The notes below the pieces were generated by a model. The model was not told where the DNA came from. It was given only the letters and a program-made list of their open reading frames with translations, and ran no database searches. This document shows positions 1 to 8,066 of a stretch of DNA of 16,131 nt, in pieces. The position numbers and the translations under genes are program-made. The stretch is from JBGTLA01 sp041744375 (lineage in GTDB: Bacteria > Actinomycetota > Acidimicrobiia > Spongiisociales > ZC4RG35): the NCBI GenBank assembly GCA_041744375.1, contig JBGTLA010000044.1, positions 1 through 16,131 on the forward strand, given 5' to 3'. Position 1 is the stretch's first letter; the number at the start of each line of letters is the position of its first letter.

Positions 1-1172
1 GCGGCGAGCAGTCCGGACACCAACCGGCCAACAGCCTCGTGAGCGGCCCGGAAAGGAACGCCCCTCTGCACGAGCACCTCTGCCAGGTCGAGCGCCGAAG
101 TCCAACTCGACGGGGCGGGGGGATGGAAATCCGCCGCCTGCAACATCGCCGCCAACGTCGGGAGGGTGCTGGCCAGGATGTCGTCGACGCGGAACACGTG
201 AGCCTTGTCTCCCTGGAGGTCGCTGTTGTAGGCGAGCGGCAACCCCTTTTGGATCACCAAGAGCGACGTGAGGGCACCGATGGCGTCGGCCGAGCGACCG
301 CGGGCATGCTCGGCGATGTCAGGGTTCTTCTTGTGGGGAAGGGCCGACGATCCGGTCGTGTGACGGTCGGCAAATGTCACCCAGCCGAACTCGGCGCTGG
401 ACCACAGCACCAACTCCTCGGCGAGACGCGACAGGGTCACCATGGCCTGGGTTCCACAGAAAGTGAACTCGCTCAGAAGGTCGCGCGCCGACACCGCGTC
501 GAGAGAGTTCTCGAAGACCCCCGCCATCCCCAACCCGTCGGCGACACGGCGCGGGTCGAGCGGTAGCGATGAGCCCCCCGAAGCGTTGGCACCGAGCGGA
601 GACACATCGAGGCGGACACGCAGGTCGGCCAGCCGGGCGCGGTCTCGCATCAGCATCCAGGCATAAGCAAGAAAATGGTGACCGAGCGGCACGGCTTGCG
701 CTTGCTGGAGGTGGGTATAGGAGGCAACCACGGTTTCGGCGTGCTCTGCGGCCAGGTCGGCCAACACACCGATGAACCGGGCGAGAGCCTCGGAGTGGTC
801 CTCACACCGGCGACGAAGATAGAGTCTCATATCGAGGGCGATCTGGTCATTGCGCGAGCGCCCGGTGTGGAGCTTTCCGCCCACCGCCCCGACCAGCTCC
901 CCGAGGCGGCGCTCCACGGCCGAGTGCACGTCCTCGTCGGAGTCCGAGAAGACAAAGTGCCCCTCCTCGGCCTCGGCGCGGATCTGGCTCAAGCCCTCGA
1001 GCAGCATTTCCCCTTCGTCACGGCCGATGAGCCCGACATCGACCAGCATCGTCACATGGGCCTGGGACCCGGTGATGTCGTCGGCCAGCAGTCGCCGATC
1101 GGTGTGGGAGACGGTGTAGGCCCACATCACGTCGTCGGGCGCCTCTTCGAATCTCCCACCCCACATCGTCAA
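1..1172 (-). CDS. argH: Argininosuccinate lyase, 3' end cut by window edge
   Basis: Last step of arginine synthesis: splits argininosuccinate into arginine and fumarate in the cytoplasm. About 390 N-terminal residues are visible; the family is usually about 460-480, so roughly the last 70-90 lie beyond the left edge. The N-terminus reads (M)TMWGGRFEE, the family's conserved opening, followed by VMWAYTVSHTDRRLL. The fumarase/lyase superfamily signature appears as GSSALPHKKNPDIAE from about residue 274; its serine loop is catalytic in this family. I chose TTG at 1172 because it gives MTMWGGRF and is preceded by a run of seven G (Shine-Dalgarno-like) at 1180-1186; ATG at 1166 is the alternative. 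It follows argG after about 180 bp and probably shares its transcript. Identification is secure, the exact start less so. Confidence 0.95.
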   Translation of the reverse strand, partial: MTMWGGRFEEAPDDVMWAYTVSHTDRRLLADDITGSQAHVTMLVDVGLIGRDEGEMLLEGLSQIRAEAEEGHFVFSDSDEDVHSAVERRLGELVGAVGGKLHTGRSRNDQIALDMRLYLRRRCEDHSEALARFIGVLADLAAEHAETVVASYTHLQQAQAVPLGHHFLAYAWMLMRDRARLADLRVRLDVSPLGANASGGSSLPLDPRRVADGLGMAGVFENSLDAVSARDLLSEFTFCGTQAMVTLSRLAEELVLWSSAEFGWVTFADRHTTGSSALPHKKNPDIAEHARGRSADAIGALTSLLVIQKGLPLAYNSDLQGDKAHVFRVDDILASTLPTLAAMLQAADFHPPAPSSWTSALDLAEVLVQRGVPFRAAHEAVGRLVSGLLA

Positions 1173-1298
1173 GACGGTGCCCCCCCTGTCCCAGAGGGCG
1201 CGTAAGTAGAGCTCGTGCGTTCTAGCCCCTTCCAGACACAGCCACTGGCTTTGAGCCGAAATCGCAGCACGATGCTCACCTACTCGCTCGCCCTCTCA

Positions 1299-1325
1299 GG
1301 ACGCGACCGCTGTGAACGGGCGTCC
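1299..1325 (-). terminator. Hairpin between argG and argH
   Basis: On the minus strand GGACGCCCG pairs with CGG-TC-GCGTCC around a 7-nt loop TTCACAG: a nine-pair stem with a two-base bulge. There is no U-tract, so it is not a classical intrinsic terminator. It may attenuate read-through into argH or protect the 3' end of the argR-argG message. The remainder of the 182-bp gap shows no convincing promoter. Function is inference. Confidence 0.35.
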
Positions 1326-1354
1326 GTCGCCAACGTCCGCCGCTCGAGGCCTGG

Positions 1355-2557
1355 TCATTCGCCCTCGCCCAGCAGCTCTTCGCCTAGTTTGCGGAGACGG
1401 AGAGCGTTGAGACGGATGAAACCGGCGGCGTCGGCCTGGTCGTAGACGTCGTCTTCTTCGAAGGTCGCCGTCGCCTGGTCGTAGAGGTCGTAATGCTCGG
1501 AGCGGCGACCCTCGGTCCACACACCCCCTTTGTACAACTTGAGGCGAGCTTGGCCGTTGACGCGTCGCTGGATGTCGTCCATGAAGGCCTGCAGAGCCCG
1601 CCGTTCTGGCGAGAACCAGAACCCGTTGTACACCATCTCGGCGTAGCGGGGAACCATCTCGTCCCGGAGATGAGCCACTTCACGGTCCAATGTGATCGAC
1701 TCGACGGCACGGTGAGCATGAAAGAGGAGTGTCCCCCCCGGTGTCTCATACACCCCCCGACTCTTCATGCCCACGAAGCGATTCTCTACGATGTCGATCC
1801 TTCCCACACCGTGGCGACCGGCTATCTCATTGGCTCTGGTGAGCAATTCGACGGGATCGAGCTTGTCGTCATTGATGGCGACAGGAGTCCCTGCTTCGAA
1901 AGTGACGGTCACGAACTCGGGCTGGCCCGGGGCATCCTCGGGATCGGTGGTCATCGAGAACATTCCGGCGGGAGGCGCCTGCCATGGATCTTCGAGGACC
2001 CCCCCTTCGTACGAGATGTGGAGCAGGTTGGCGTCCATCGAGTAGGGTCGCTCCGGTGTGACCGGGACCGGGATGTCACGGGCCTCGGCGTAGGCGACGC
2101 AGTCGGCCCTGCCCTTCAGGTCCCACTCCCGCCAGGGCGCGATGATCTTGATTGTCGGATCGATGGCGTATGCCGACAGTTCGAAGCGAACCTGGTCGTT
2201 TCCTTTCCCGGTGGCACCGTGAGCGATGGCGTCAGCCCCGACCGTCTTGGCGGTGCGCATCAGACCCCGAGTGATGATCGGGCGGGCGAGGGAGGTCCCG
2301 AGGAGGTAATACCCCTCGTAGATCGCCGAGGCGCGCAAGGCGGGGAACACGGCATCTGTTACGAACTCATCTGTCAGATTCTCGGTCACGGCCTGGACGG
2401 CTCCGGTAGCGAGGGCCTTCTGCTCGGCCTCCGCCACCTCGGCGCCCTGACCGACGTCGGCCGTGTATGCGATCACGTCGGCGTCATAGGTCTCCTTCAG
2501 CCACGCCAGAATCACCGAGGTGTCGAGACCCCCCGAATAGGCCAATACGACCTTCAT
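1355..2557 (-). CDS. argG: Argininosuccinate synthase
   Basis: Joins citrulline and aspartate with ATP to give argininosuccinate. The protein is 400 residues, normal for the family. The N-terminal ATP-pyrophosphatase P-loop is AYSGGLDTS (residues 6-14), and HGATGKGNDQVRFE (113-126) is the conserved citrulline/aspartate-binding block. EGYYLLGTSLARP (81-93) and the C-terminal FEEDDVYDQADAAGFIRLNALRLR are also typical. Its ATG at 2557 overlaps the argR stop in an ATGA, so the two genes are translationally coupled and argG is presumably under the argR promoter and its operator. No missing key residue seen. Confidence 0.98.
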   Translation of the reverse strand: MKVVLAYSGGLDTSVILAWLKETYDADVIAYTADVGQGAEVAEAEQKALATGAVQAVTENLTDEFVTDAVFPALRASAIYEGYYLLGTSLARPIITRGLMRTAKTVGADAIAHGATGKGNDQVRFELSAYAIDPTIKIIAPWREWDLKGRADCVAYAEARDIPVPVTPERPYSMDANLLHISYEGGVLEDPWQAPPAGMFSMTTDPEDAPGQPEFVTVTFEAGTPVAINDDKLDPVELLTRANEIAGRHGVGRIDIVENRFVGMKSRGVYETPGGTLLFHAHRAVESITLDREVAHLRDEMVPRYAEMVYNGFWFSPERRALQAFMDDIQRRVNGQARLKLYKGGVWTEGRRSEHYDLYDQATATFEEDDVYDQADAAGFIRLNALRLRKLGEELLGEGE

Positions 2558-3003
2558 ACCGAAGCTCCCAGGTCGTGCAAGGTGCGGGCGAAACCGGCGC
2601 CGCTGGCTCGTTCACCCACGACGACCATCACGGTGTCGTCACCGGCGACACACCCGGCCATCTCCTTGGGAGAAACGCGATCGAGGGCGGCTGCCACCAC
2701 CTGGGCCGCTCCCGGTGGCGTTTTGAGGACGACGATGTTCCCCGACGCCTCGATCGAGACGACGAAGGCATCGATGATCCCCGCCAGCGCCTCCCCCGCC
2801 CCGTCGTGGGCGGCAGCGGCACCGAGGGCGTAATGGGCACCATCCTTGTGGGCCCCGATGCTGTTGAGGTCCCGGGACACCGTGGCCTGGGTGACCTCGA
2901 ACCCCCGCTCGGCCAACAGCTCTACCAGCCGGGATTGGGACCCGACATCGGTGTCGGCGAGCAGCGAACGAATGATCCGGCGGCGGGCGGCTGTTGTCGA
3001 CAT
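2554..3003 (-). CDS. argR: Arginine repressor ArgR
   Basis: Hexameric, arginine-responsive transcription factor that represses biosynthetic arg genes by binding ARG boxes. 149 residues. The N-terminal winged helix-turn-helix is SQSRLVELLAERGFEVTQATVSRDL (about 22-46), and the C-terminal oligomerisation/arginine-binding domain contains the conserved GDDT (121-124) in MAGCVAGDDTVMVVV. ATG at 3003 is directly preceded by a TATGAT -10 box and no Shine-Dalgarno, consistent with leaderless translation. The gene heads the argR-argG-argH operon and carries an ARG-box-like palindrome in its own promoter, so it is probably autoregulated. Confidence 0.96.
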   Translation of the reverse strand: MSTTAARRRIIRSLLADTDVGSQSRLVELLAERGFEVTQATVSRDLNSIGAHKDGAHYALGAAAAHDGAGEALAGIIDAFVVSIEASGNIVVLKTPPGAAQVVAAALDRVSPKEMAGCVAGDDTVMVVVGERASGAGFARTLHDLGASV

Positions 3004-3011
3004 GATTATGC

Positions 3012-3031
3012 ATCATACGCATATGCGCATA
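3012..3031 (-). promoter_or_regulatory. argR promoter with overlapping ARG box
   Basis: The minus-strand -10 box TATGAT is at 3017-3012 and the argR ATG begins at 3003, leaving 8 nt, so the transcript should begin at or next to the start codon. The plus-strand 18-mer CATACGCATATGCGCATA (3014-3031) is a near palindrome around CGCATATGCG and overlaps the -10 by 4 bp. It matches 16 of 18 bases of the box before argC. A second smaller palindrome, ATTATGCATCAT (3005-3016), lies between it and the start codon. Bound ArgR should occlude the promoter. A possible -35 TTGGCG is at 3042-3037. Confidence 0.75.
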
Positions 3032-3090
3032 CCGATCGCCAAGTCACCGACCCCTTGACCGGTGGCGGTGCCGCGCCCTCTGCCTCCGAC

Positions 3091-3102
3091 CACAATGGCG
3101 CG
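3091..3102 (+). promoter_or_regulatory. Possible leaderless -10 for the GMC oxidoreductase
   Basis: CACAAT (3091-3096; four of six bases match TATAAT) sits 6 nt before the GTG at 3103, and no Shine-Dalgarno is visible. A TTGACC at 3055-3060 is too far away to pair with it as a -35. The promoter faces away from that of argR about 70 bp upstream, so ArgR bound at 3014-3031 could in principle affect it too. Weak evidence. Confidence 0.3.
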
Positions 3103-4743
3103 GTGCGCTACGACGTGATCGTGATCGGCAGCGGCTTCGGCGGCAGCGTCGCCGCCCTCCGCCTCACGGAAAAGGGCTACCGGGTGGGTGTCCTCGAGGC
3201 GGGCCGGCGGTTCTCGCCTCGTGACTTCCCCCAGTCCAACTGGGACGTTCGTCGGTTCTTCTGGTTCCCCCGGCTGGGGATGAAGGGTATCCAGCGAATG
3301 ACCCTGTTGCGCAACGTCCTCGTGCTCTCTGGCGCCGGGGTCGGGGGTGGCTCGCTGGTGTACGCCAATGTTCTCCACGAGCCGGGGGAGGGCTTCTATT
3401 CGGACCCTCATTGGTCGAAGATCAGCGATTGGCGTCGCGAGCTGGCCCCCCATTTCGAGCGAGCGAAGGTGATGCTCGGCGTGGCTACGGCGCCCTGCGA
3501 GACTCCCGCCGACCGCGTCATGCAGGAAGTGGCCGGCCATTTCGGTGTCGCCGAAAGTTATGGGCCGGTGCCGGTCGGGGTGTTCTTCGGAGAACCGGGA
3601 GTGGAGGTCGAGGATCCCTACTTCGGTGGGGTGGGTCCGGCCCGGACTGGCTGCATCGGCTGTGGAGGCTGCATGATCGGCTGTCGTTTCGGGGCCAAGA
3701 ACTCTCTCGACCGCAATTATCTCTACCTCGCCGAGCAGCAAGGCGCCGTCGTCCACCCCGAACACGAAGTCATCGATGTGGAGCCGCTCCCCCAGGATGG
3801 ATACCTCGTCACCGCCAGACCTCCGGGTACGCGTGCTGAGAAGAAGCAGGTGACCTTCGAAGCCGACGAGATCGTCTTTGCGGCCGGTGCCCTCGGAACA
3901 ACCCGCCTGCTTCTCGAGCTTCGCGAGAGGGGACGGCTCGATCGGATCTCGGATCGGATCGGCCACGGCGTGCGTACCAATTCGGAGGCACTCGTCGGGG
4001 CCACCGCCCAGGGGACGTCGATCGACTACTCGGAGGGAGTGGCGATCACATCGTCGATACAGCCGAACGCTCACACCCGCATCCAACCGGTGCGGTATCC
4101 CAAGGGGAGCAACGTGATGGGGTTGCTCGCCGTGCTCCTCACCGACGGCGGGCCGGGAGCTCCCCGACAGCTGCGGTTCCTGGCCAACGCAGTGCGTCAC
4201 CCGTTGGCCTTCGTTCGATCCCTCTCGGTGCGGCGATGGGCCGAAAGGTCCGTCATCCTCCTCGTCATGCAGGACCTCGACAACAGCTTGCGTGTCTTTC
4301 GCAAGAGGACGTGGTTCGGGAGTCGACTCACCTCCCACCAGGGCCACGGGGAGCCCAACCCCACCTACATACCCGAGGCCAACGAGGCGGCGCGGGCGGC
4401 AGCCTCGGTCATGGATGGGGTGGCGGCCAGCGCCGTCAACGAGGTGCTCTTGGATGTTCCGACGACGGCGCACATCCTCGGTGGGGCGACCATCGCCGAC
4501 ACGTCTGCGCAAGGAGTCATAGACCCCTACCACCGACTGTTCGGCTACCGCGACCTCCACGTCGTCGACGGCGCTGCCGTAGGCTCCAACCTGGGTGTCA
4601 ACCCGGCACTCACCATCACGGCCCTGGCCGAAAGAGCAATGGCGATGTGGCCGAGCAAGAACGAACCGGACCCGAGGCCGCCCCTCGGCTCTGAGTACCA
4701 GCCCATCGGTCTGATCCCGCCCGGCGGGACGGGCCCGTCATGA
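3103..4743 (+). CDS. GMC-family (cholesterol-oxidase-like) FAD oxidoreductase
   Basis: FAD-dependent oxidoreductase of the glucose-methanol-choline family, closest in flavour to mycobacterial ChoD-type proteins. Substrate unknown; an alcohol or sterol is only a guess. 546 residues from GTG 3103. Residues 4-14 (DVIVIGSGFGG) form the Rossmann dinucleotide fold and GAGVGGGSLVYANV contacts FAD. The C-terminal block has His457 (TAHILGG) and Asn500 (SNLGVNPALTITALAERA), the usual active-site pair positions. C184-x2-C187-x2-C190-x3-C194 (TGCIGCGGCMIGC) resembles a [4Fe-4S] ligand set and is unusual for classical GMC enzymes. No signal peptide or membrane segment is evident. The frame is open back to 2467, but that part lies over argG/argR and is not coding. 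It stands opposite to, and between, the two arg operons. Confidence 0.9.
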   Translation: MRYDVIVIGSGFGGSVAALRLTEKGYRVGVLEAGRRFSPRDFPQSNWDVRRFFWFPRLGMKGIQRMTLLRNVLVLSGAGVGGGSLVYANVLHEPGEGFYSDPHWSKISDWRRELAPHFERAKVMLGVATAPCETPADRVMQEVAGHFGVAESYGPVPVGVFFGEPGVEVEDPYFGGVGPARTGCIGCGGCMIGCRFGAKNSLDRNYLYLAEQQGAVVHPEHEVIDVEPLPQDGYLVTARPPGTRAEKKQVTFEADEIVFAAGALGTTRLLLELRERGRLDRISDRIGHGVRTNSEALVGATAQGTSIDYSEGVAITSSIQPNAHTRIQPVRYPKGSNVMGLLAVLLTDGGPGAPRQLRFLANAVRHPLAFVRSLSVRRWAERSVILLVMQDLDNSLRVFRKRTWFGSRLTSHQGHGEPNPTYIPEANEAARAAASVMDGVAASAVNEVLLDVPTTAHILGGATIADTSAQGVIDPYHRLFGYRDLHVVDGAAVGSNLGVNPALTITALAERAMAMWPSKNEPDPRPPLGSEYQPIGLIPPGGTGPS

Positions 4744-4858
4744 AATCGGCGGCGGAGGGGCTGCCACTCTGGTGAGGCCGATTCAGGCCGTGGCCGAGTT
4801 GATGGACTTGTCGTTAGGCCACTTGGGGAAGGCGTCGATGGTCGCCTCAACGGACCCG

Positions 4859-6040
4859 TCAGCCGCCGCCAGCCAAGGCAGCGGCGAAACGCCTGAGCGC
4901 CTCGTTGACCTCCTCAGAGGTCACCGTAAGGGGCGGAGCAAAGCGAACGGCGTCGGGGCGGACCGCATTCACGACCAACTTGTGGTCCACGAGAGCCGAC
5001 ATCGCCACGTCACCTGCTCGGTCCGTACCGAGACGGGCCGCCAACAGGAGCCCCCTGCCGCGCACATCGACCACGCCGGCCAGGTCCTCGAGACCGGCAA
5101 CCAGCTGGCGGGAACGGTCGACGACGTTGGCGAGGAGGTGACGGCTCTCGATCTCGTCGATGACCGCCAGTGCTGCCGCCGACACCACTGGCCCGCCTCC
5201 GAATGTGGTGGCGTGGTCGCCCGGCTCAAACGCCGAGGCAACCTCCTCGGTGGCCAGGCACGCACCGATCGGCAACCCGTTGGCCAGGGCTTTGGCGGTG
5301 GTGGCGATGTCGGGGGTGAAGCCGAGTTGCTGCCAGGAGAACCACGAGCCGGTTCGTCCCATCCCCGCCTGGATGTCGTCGACGACGAGCACGGCTCCAC
5401 GCTCGTGGCAGAGGTCCCTCACGGCCTGGAGGTATCCGGCCTCGAGGGGTACCACCCCGCCTTCGCCCTGGGTGGTCTCGACCATGACTGCGGCCACGGT
5501 GCTGTCGACGACCGCCGCGAGTGCGTCGAGATCACCCGAGCTGACTTGGGTGAATCCCGGCGGCAACGGATGGAACGTGGCCTGCTTGGCGGGCTGGCCG
5601 GTGGCGGCGAGCGTGGCGAGCGTCCGTCCGTGGAACGAGTCGTCGAGCGAGACGACCCTGTATCGCTCCTCTCCCCCGACGAGCTGACCGTGTCGTCGCG
5701 CCAGTTTGATGGCGGCCTCATTGGCCGTGGCGCCGCAATTGGCGAAGAAGACCCGATCGAGCCCCGAGCGGGCCGTCAGTGCCTCGGCCAGTTCGACCAT
5801 CGGTTCGGAATAGAAGAGGTTGGAGACATGGGTCAGCCGATCCATCTGATCGGCCACCGCCCGGGCCACCGCCGGGTTGGCATGGCCCACCGAAGTCACG
5901 GCTAGACCCGAGAGGAAGTCCAAGTAGCGGTCACCGTTGTGGGAGGCCAGCCAGGATCCGTCTCCCGAGACGAACGTGACCGGCGACCGGCGATAGGTTT
6001 GCATGAGCACCGTTGCTTCCCGGGCGATCACGGTGCTCAT
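4859..6040 (-). CDS. argD: Acetylornithine aminotransferase
   Basis: PLP-dependent class III aminotransferase converting N-acetylglutamate semialdehyde plus glutamate to N-acetylornithine. 393 residues. The PLP lysine is K250 in TTAKALANGLPIGA. D221 (in VVDDIQAGMGRTG) should bind the pyridine nitrogen, and SFHGRT (136-140) and TTFGGGP are the expected cofactor and dimer-phosphate contacts. Several normally invariant blocks are altered: NCGATANEAA instead of the usual NSGAEANEAA, DDIQ instead of DEVQ, and VETTQGEGG instead of EPIQGEGG. The ATG at 6040 overlaps the argB stop in an ATGA. Last gene of the argCJBD operon; a narrower or different amine substrate cannot be excluded, but context favours ArgD. 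Confidence 0.93.
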   Translation of the reverse strand: MSTVIAREATVLMQTYRRSPVTFVSGDGSWLASHNGDRYLDFLSGLAVTSVGHANPAVARAVADQMDRLTHVSNLFYSEPMVELAEALTARSGLDRVFFANCGATANEAAIKLARRHGQLVGGEERYRVVSLDDSFHGRTLATLAATGQPAKQATFHPLPPGFTQVSSGDLDALAAVVDSTVAAVMVETTQGEGGVVPLEAGYLQAVRDLCHERGAVLVVDDIQAGMGRTGSWFSWQQLGFTPDIATTAKALANGLPIGACLATEEVASAFEPGDHATTFGGGPVVSAAALAVIDEIESRHLLANVVDRSRQLVAGLEDLAGVVDVRGRGLLLAARLGTDRAGDVAMSALVDHKLVVNAVRPDAVRFAPPLTVTSEEVNEALRRFAAALAGGG

Positions 6041-6924
6041 GGTGTGATCATCGTGCCGATGCCCGCCGATGTGAACACCTCCAGCAGCAGCGCATGCTCG
6101 ATGCGTCCGTCGAGGACGTGAGCCTGGGCAACTCCGCCCTCCAGCGCCTCCCGCACGGAGGCCAGCTTGGGAAGCATCCCACCGGAGGTGACGGGCAGCA
6201 GAGTCTGGAGCTCCTCCAAGTCCATGCGCGAGATGATCGTTCCCGGGTCGTCCGGATCCCTGTACACCCCCTCCACATCGGTGAGGTAGACGAGTTTCTG
6301 CGCCTGTATCGAACGAGCGAGGATGGCCGCCGCCGAGTCGGCGTTGACGTTGTAGACCTCGCCGTCCTCCCCACGCGCTATCGGGGCTATGACCGGGACC
6401 AGGCCCCGTTCGACCATTCCCTCGATCAGGGCGGTGTTGACCGTTGTCACCTCGCCCACGAATCCGAGCTCAGGTCGCCGGGGCACGGCTCGGAACAGGT
6501 CGGCGTCAAGACCGTTCATCCCAATGGCGGCGGCTCCGTGCCCGTTCAGGAATCTCACGATCTCAGGATTGATCACACCTACGAGCGTGCGTTGCACGAC
6601 TGCCACTGTGGCCGCATCGGTGACCCGTAAACCGTCGAGCCAGGTGGGGGAGATCCCCTCGGCGGTCATCGCCGCCGAGATCTGGGGCCCACCACCGTGG
6701 ATCACTATCGGCCGGATCCCCACCATCGACAGCAGCGTGACGTCACCGGCGAAACTGTCCCTGAGACGCGGGTCGTCCATGGCAGATCCGCCGTACTTGA
6801 TGACCACGGTCGTACCGCGGAAGGCCTTGATGTACGGCAGCGCCTCCATGAGGATGCGGGCGCGGCCCATCGAGTTGGCGATCCGAGTCTTCTGTTCGTT
6901 CGGAGCGCCATGACCCTGACTCAC
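6037..6924 (-). CDS. argB: N-acetylglutamate kinase
   Basis: Phosphorylates N-acetylglutamate with ATP, normally the feedback-controlled step of the cyclic pathway. 295 residues of the amino-acid kinase fold. VIKYGGSAM (41-49) and VIHGGGPQI (74-82) are the glycine-rich phosphate and substrate loops; GLRVTDAAT follows at about 98-106, and NVNADSAAA lies in the ATP region. The N-terminal extension of about 30 residues before PYIKAFRG matches the extra helix that builds arginine-inhibited hexameric kinases, so feedback inhibition is likely (family knowledge, not shown here). Coupled by ATGA overlaps both to argJ upstream and argD downstream. Confidence 0.97.
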   Translation of the reverse strand: MSQGHGAPNEQKTRIANSMGRARILMEALPYIKAFRGTTVVIKYGGSAMDDPRLRDSFAGDVTLLSMVGIRPIVIHGGGPQISAAMTAEGISPTWLDGLRVTDAATVAVVQRTLVGVINPEIVRFLNGHGAAAIGMNGLDADLFRAVPRRPELGFVGEVTTVNTALIEGMVERGLVPVIAPIARGEDGEVYNVNADSAAAILARSIQAQKLVYLTDVEGVYRDPDDPGTIISRMDLEELQTLLPVTSGGMLPKLASVREALEGGVAQAHVLDGRIEHALLLEVFTSAGIGTMITP

Positions 6925-8066
6925 GAGCGCTCACCGTTGAACCGAACGTAGTCGGGGGTCAGGTCGGTCGTGATGAGTGAGCACCTTCCCGGACCGTCGC
7001 CAACCGACACAGTCACAGTGAAGTCCCCGGTCAGCTTCTCCGAGATCGCCTCATGGTCGGCATCGACCGCCGTGCCGCCGTCGGCCACCGCCACGCCCGC
7101 GAAAGCGATCGAGGTGCCGTTCGGGTCGAAGGGGATCCGAGATGCCCCCATCGCTGCCAGGAGCCGGCCCCAGTTGGGATCGGCGCCGTAAAAGGCCGAC
7201 CTCACCAGTGCGGAGTCGGCCATGGCCCGCGCCAACCCCAGGGCCGCTTCGTCGTCGACGGTGCCCGTCAGGTCGATGGTGACCACCCGGGAGGCGCCTT
7301 CGGCATCGGACGCCATCTGGCGGGTGAGGCTCCGGCACACCTCCTCGACGGTCGCCACCAAAGCGTCCTCGCTCGGTGTGATCCCGCTCGCACCCGATGC
7401 CAACATGACCACCGTGTCGTTGGTCGACTCGCACCCGTCGATGTCGAGGGCGTTGAACGACACCGCCACCGCCCGCCGGAGAACTCTCGCCAAGACCTCG
7501 CAGCTGATAACAGCGTCGGTTGTGAGCACGGCCAGCATGGTGGCCATGTCGGGACGAATCATGCCGGCACCTTTGGCCATGCCACCCACGGTGTAGCCGC
7601 CCGCCGTGACGGCCGCTTCCTTGGAGCGGCTGTCGGTGGTGAGTATCGCCTCGGCGGCGACGGAACCGCCGTCGGGGCGAAGAGTCAACCGGTCGAGGCC
7701 GTCAGCTATTCGATCGACCGGAACGATTCCGCCGATGGGGCCCGTCGAGCAGACCACAACATCACCGGGTGCGCAGCCGAGACGGTCGGCCACCAGTTCG
7801 GCGGTTCGACGAGCCGCCTCCATCCCGGGCCGTCCCGTGGCGGCGTTGGCGCACCCGGACGAGAGGACGACGGCGCGGGCGGTTCCGTCAGCGAGATGCT
7901 CTCGCGAGAGATGCACCGCAGGGGCTGCCGCCGTGTTGCGGGTGAAGACGCCAGCGGCGGGAACCGGGAAGCCCGCATCGACGAGGGCCAGGTCGAGGGA
8001 GCCGTCGAGCTTGATACCGGAGGCGACACCGCCCGCCGCGAAGCCGTCGGCTGCGCTCACGCTCAT
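6921..8066 (-). CDS. argJ: Bifunctional ornithine acetyltransferase / N-acetylglutamate synthase
   Basis: Transfers the acetyl group from N-acetylornithine back to glutamate, making the pathway cyclic. 381 residues from ATG 8066. The precursor cleaves itself between Ala175 and Thr176 in KGAGMIRPDMATML; Thr176 then becomes the N-terminal nucleophile of the beta chain. The oxyanion-hole motif is CSTGPIG (about 106-112). I chose 8066 over the in-frame ATG at 8075 because 8066 forms an ATGA with the argC stop, the same junction type used elsewhere in the operon, and gives the typical opening MSVSAADGFAAGGVASGIK. Whether it also uses acetyl-CoA cannot be told from sequence. Confidence 0.96.
   Translation of the reverse strand: MSVSAADGFAAGGVASGIKLDGSLDLALVDAGFPVPAAGVFTRNTAAAPAVHLSREHLADGTARAVVLSSGCANAATGRPGMEAARRTAELVADRLGCAPGDVVVCSTGPIGGIVPVDRIADGLDRLTLRPDGGSVAAEAILTTDSRSKEAAVTAGGYTVGGMAKGAGMIRPDMATMLAVLTTDAVISCEVLARVLRRAVAVSFNALDIDGCESTNDTVVMLASGASGITPSEDALVATVEEVCRSLTRQMASDAEGASRVVTIDLTGTVDDEAALGLARAMADSALVRSAFYGADPNWGRLLAAMGASRIPFDPNGTSIAFAGVAVADGGTAVDADHEAISEKLTGDFTVTVSVGDGPGRCSLITTDLTPDYVRFNGERS

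Noticed and set aside
1493..2833. 446-codon plus-strand open frame
   Set aside because: Lies opposite argG and argR, whose proteins are unmistakable; composition is that of an antisense shadow in GC-rich DNA.
2467..3102. Upstream extension of the GMC oxidoreductase frame
   Set aside because: Runs over argG/argR and the operator with no homology; the family starts right at the GTG-encoded VRYDVIVIGSG.
3013..4560. 515-codon minus-strand open frame
   Set aside because: Antisense to the GMC gene, no recognisable domain.
4744..4858. Terminator between the convergent GMC gene and argD
   Set aside because: Only a 6-bp stem (GTGGCC/GGCCAC, 4790-4822) with a 21-nt loop; too weak to call.
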